A stretch of 64,000 nt of DNA from Prunella strophiata (Eukaryota; Chordata; Aves; Passeriformes; Prunellidae). The DNA is taken from positions 87,411,309 through 87,475,308 of the forward strand of contig JAZBQD010000015.1 of the NCBI GenBank assembly GCA_036583965.1, read 5' to 3'. Below, piece after piece: positions 61,026 to 64,000 of the stretch. Numbering within the stretch: the first letter of the stretch is position 1; each line of letters starts with the position of its first letter. Under the pieces are notes generated by a model that was not told the DNA's origin, ran no database searches, and worked only from the letters and a program-made list of their open reading frames with translations. Both the position numbers and the translations under genes were made by a program.

Positions 61026-64000
61026 AGATGGGGAGGAAAGGACTGTCTATTGCCATTTTGCGTTCCAAGTGCCAAAGACTGTGGGGGTCACGGTTTTTAG
61101 GGTCTTTAGGTTCAAGTGTAGTGGAAGTACAAATAATATTAAGAGTGAACATACCCGAAAGGTTTCATTCAGAGCTGATATTCAGTCTACTTATTATGTG
61201 CTCCTGTACTTCATGGTTTTGCTATTTAAGCAGAAATTATTCTTAGATCTTATATATGCATGAAAATCAGCGTGGACTGAGATACTGTTGCTGTAGGAAT
61301 TCTGACACTTGTTTTTCTGATGCTGCCCATCTTCTAGAGCTTCCAGATAAATCTTTTCCAAATAGAAAAGGGTAGGGTTGTGTATGGGGGCATGTGCATG
61401 TGTGTGTATGCGTGTGTGATTCCCATCTGGAAGTGAAGACTTCTTTTAACTGGGAACTTTTAGAACATTTACTTTAGCATCACTTGAGATTTGTCTCTGA
61501 GGTGATTGTATTGCTTCCCACAAAAGTAATTACTAAATTAAATAGTTCTCTTCTAGACAAACTGTAAGCCGTGCACGAGCTATGTATAGAAATAAGTTTT
61601 ACTTAACTAATTCTCACATTATTTCAGATGGTAACTGCTTTTCCATTACCATCTGCAGAGTGAGCAAAGTGTGTTGCTACAAGGCATTGCAGTCTTCTAC
61701 AGTGGTACCTGTCAAAAATAATAAAATATTTTGGAGTAAAAAGTTAGACTACATGGAATGGAAAAGTAGATAAAAAAACAGTGTACCTGGTCCTGTTGTG
61801 AAGCATGGGAAGCTGAAAAACGTGTTTGAGGTTTGGAGAGCTGATAGAATTATGCAAAGTGTGTCTTTAGTCCCTGAGGGATAGTTACCCTAAAGGAAGA
61901 GGTAGAGGGGGAAAGGCATGGGCTTCATTGCTGGGTGAAATGTTTCAGAACAGACCATAGAACCAAATCAGTTTATTTTTGTCAGTTCTAATCTGTAGTA
62001 TTTGATTTGGGTGAATATAGTGCTATGATAGAGAAAGTTGATGAGATCAAGCAAAGATGCTTCACATCCCAACAGGTTGCTGGTGAACTGGGTGGCCCAC
62101 TTTGTTTCCACCAACATTACTTTCAGCTCTGGAAGACACAAGCCCTTGGTGTTTTGCAGGATGTGAATAAATGTGCCTCCTAGGAGGAAGGTGTGATGGC
62201 TACTCATGGTAACTTCCAGATGGCAAAAGCCCAAGGCTGCCAGGACATGATCCTTTACCTTTCCTTTACCAAGGTGTGGAGGGGGCAAAGTCCCAGCATT
62301 CTGCTCCTGTGGCTTTGTCTTGCACATTGGGGACTAACAAAAACCCATCAGTAACCTGTGGGTTTGACTTGAGATCAGAGGCTGACAGGGATCTGTTAGT
62401 GCTGCTGCAGATGGGCCTGGCCTGTAGGCAGGGAGGAGAGTGGGGAGGAAGAGAAGAGGAACAAAAAGGTCCATTTGGGCTGTAAGAGGCTGTCCCCCTG
62501 GCTTACACATTTGCCAAGACTAGCAGATGCGAGTGGCTGACCCGTGAGATGTGAGACTTTCCTTAAACACTAGCAATTCTTTCAGTTGGCTAGTCTGCAG
62601 CTGAAGAAAAGAAAAGAGATGGGGGAAGAGAGGAAGTGACATTTATGTCCCAAAATAAAGCTGAAGAAATATCATGAAGCCTGGAGCAGGTCATTAACTG
62701 CTCACATGCATCTCTGTAGTGACTAACTCTCATCCTGTTAAACTGCCTGTAGCAAAAGCTGCTGGCCACAAAACAAGCCAGTTGTGTACCATTCCAGGTG
62801 ACACTGTGCTTGCAATAGGAGATTCACAGCCCAAGTTTGCATGAGCTGTCACCCAGCAGAGCTCCAGGCTTACTTTGAAGTGCCCTGGAAGATGTCTTGT
62901 CCAAAATTGCAATATCACTTACATTAACAGAAACTGTAGGAAAAATATAGGTAGTAAGCAAATTCTTCACTTTGGTAAATTAGATAGTATGAGGGAGAAA
63001 AAATGTACACAAGATTGGGTCAAGCTTATGCAAGCAGATGACTAAGGTCTTTGTTTTTCAGTGAAAACTCCTGTGTCCTTATGGGGGAAATGTTTGTCCA
63101 CCTTTTCTGGGAACTTTGTATATCTTTGTCATTGATTTGAGGAGTTTTAGGAACAAAACCAACCAAGACGATGGAATTGGTCACGATGGCTCAGCACCCC
63201 CTCATTTTTATTGCACATTGCTGACATAATGACATGGATAAGAGGATACCTCAATTCTTTGGGTCTTTAGAGAGCAGACAGCTTGTCTGTTTCAGTTCTG
63301 TCTCCTTTTATTGTTTTCTCCCCTTTCTGATGCTGTAAATTGTCATCTTTTGATAGCATTTTACCATCTTGTTTTCTATCTGAGAACCAAGTTTGTAGTC
63401 TTGGTATATGTAAGCTTCTTAAATGCAAGAATTGGGGCAACACCAAACACGCAATAAAAAAATCGTTTCCTTGTGGGAATTTCAAAAAAGCAGTTAAAAT
63501 GCCATCAAGTATGATGAAAGCAATACAGTGGTTTTCCTGTATTTAACAGTAATGATGTGCTCTGAGTATTTGTTGCCATCCTGGTTAATATACCTGGGTT
63601 TGATTCTTCTGTATCAAGTTACATATATAGAAATATACTACAGAACTACTTGATAAACCATAAAAGGGCACAGATTTTCCATGTGTAAAGTATGGAGGTA
63701 ATTTGTAGAAAAGGGGCAAGATGTCAATGGTGGCATAGATCATGGAGGGGCATGTTCTTGTTGCACACTGTCATTACTAGAGCACTTCAAACCACCTAGT
63801 ATCTACCTGGCTGATTAAGTTTGGCTTTCTGTGCCTTTTTTTACATCCACCACCCCTATTCTATTCTTTGGTCCCTGCCCAGGTGGGCAGCTAGATGCCA
63901 TTTCTGTGTTTTGTCTTTTCTTCTTCCTACTTGCTTAGAAATGTTTCTCCTAGAGGGTGATTTGCTCCTTTGTCTTCTTAGTTTTTTGAAACTTGCAATT
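61026..64000. other. Noncoding DNA, probably intronic
   Basis: Contains an imperfect TG/TATG microsatellite at 61,390-61,418 and otherwise nothing recognised. If the gene at 56.7 kb continues past the window, this is its first intron. Confidence 0.5.

Noticed and set aside
1..64000. CRISPR arrays, tRNA/rRNA genes, bacterial operons or phage modules
   Set aside because: None seen. Base composition, CR1 and MIR relics, the CpG island and splice signals all indicate vertebrate chromosomal DNA.

Overview
This is a 64-kb vertebrate genomic window that is almost entirely noncoding. It contains no bacterial operons, phage, CRISPR arrays or rRNA genes. Several things point to a bird, or less likely another archosaur or turtle. 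The dominant interspersed repeats are 5'-truncated CR1 LINEs, with six recognisable pieces. There are a few very old MIR-like SINE remnants and one compact endogenous-retrovirus solo LTR. Most of the sequence is AT-rich and CpG-poor, with one sharp CpG island. The species cannot be told from the sequence alone.

Layout. Positions 1 to about 55,500 look intergenic, or possibly intronic to a gene I cannot see. This stretch holds a 48-bp adenine run (3909-3956), a same-strand G-run cluster with G-quadruplex potential (4389-4791), and a forkhead-like inverted repeat (4997-5022). A candidate regulatory element lies at 8430-8830 and carries a perfect 16-bp palindrome. Next come TTTG-type low-complexity DNA (9018-9176), two adjacent minus-strand CR1 copies (19.6-21.0 kb) and a 1.3-kb plus-strand CR1 with a broken reverse transcriptase (22.8-24.1 kb). 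Two further plus-strand CR1 3' ends lie at 27.6 and 35.7 kb. A 303-bp solo LTR with a perfect 6-bp target-site duplication (TSD) lies at 32,323-32,625. An AAAC-rich tract follows at 33.3-33.5 kb and a minus-strand CR1 fragment at 45.9 kb. A CCAAT/TATA/splice-donor arrangement at 46.88-47.00 kb could be an orphan first exon.

The only gene I support is at 55.7-57.1 kb. A GC-rich CpG island contains an open frame on the + strand that ends at a good splice donor, so it is a protein-coding first exon (CDS about 56,665-56,914). I do not recognise the protein, so no symbol is given. Upstream there is a perfect GGGATTATAATCCC palindrome (paired GGATTA homeodomain half-sites), a TATA-like element readable on both strands, and a long upstream ORF whose stop overlaps an in-frame ATG of the main frame as ATGA. 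From 56,915 to the end of the window is read as the start of a long first intron. It contains a purine-rich block of about 0.8 kb (59.6-60.4 kb) and a MIR-like SINE.

Most open reading frames in the window are chance frames in noncoding DNA, repeats or the CpG island. I see no convincing evidence of a wholly new biological system. The best leads are the first-exon/CpG-island locus with its upstream sites, the solo LTR, the orphan TATA/first-exon candidate and the G-run cluster.
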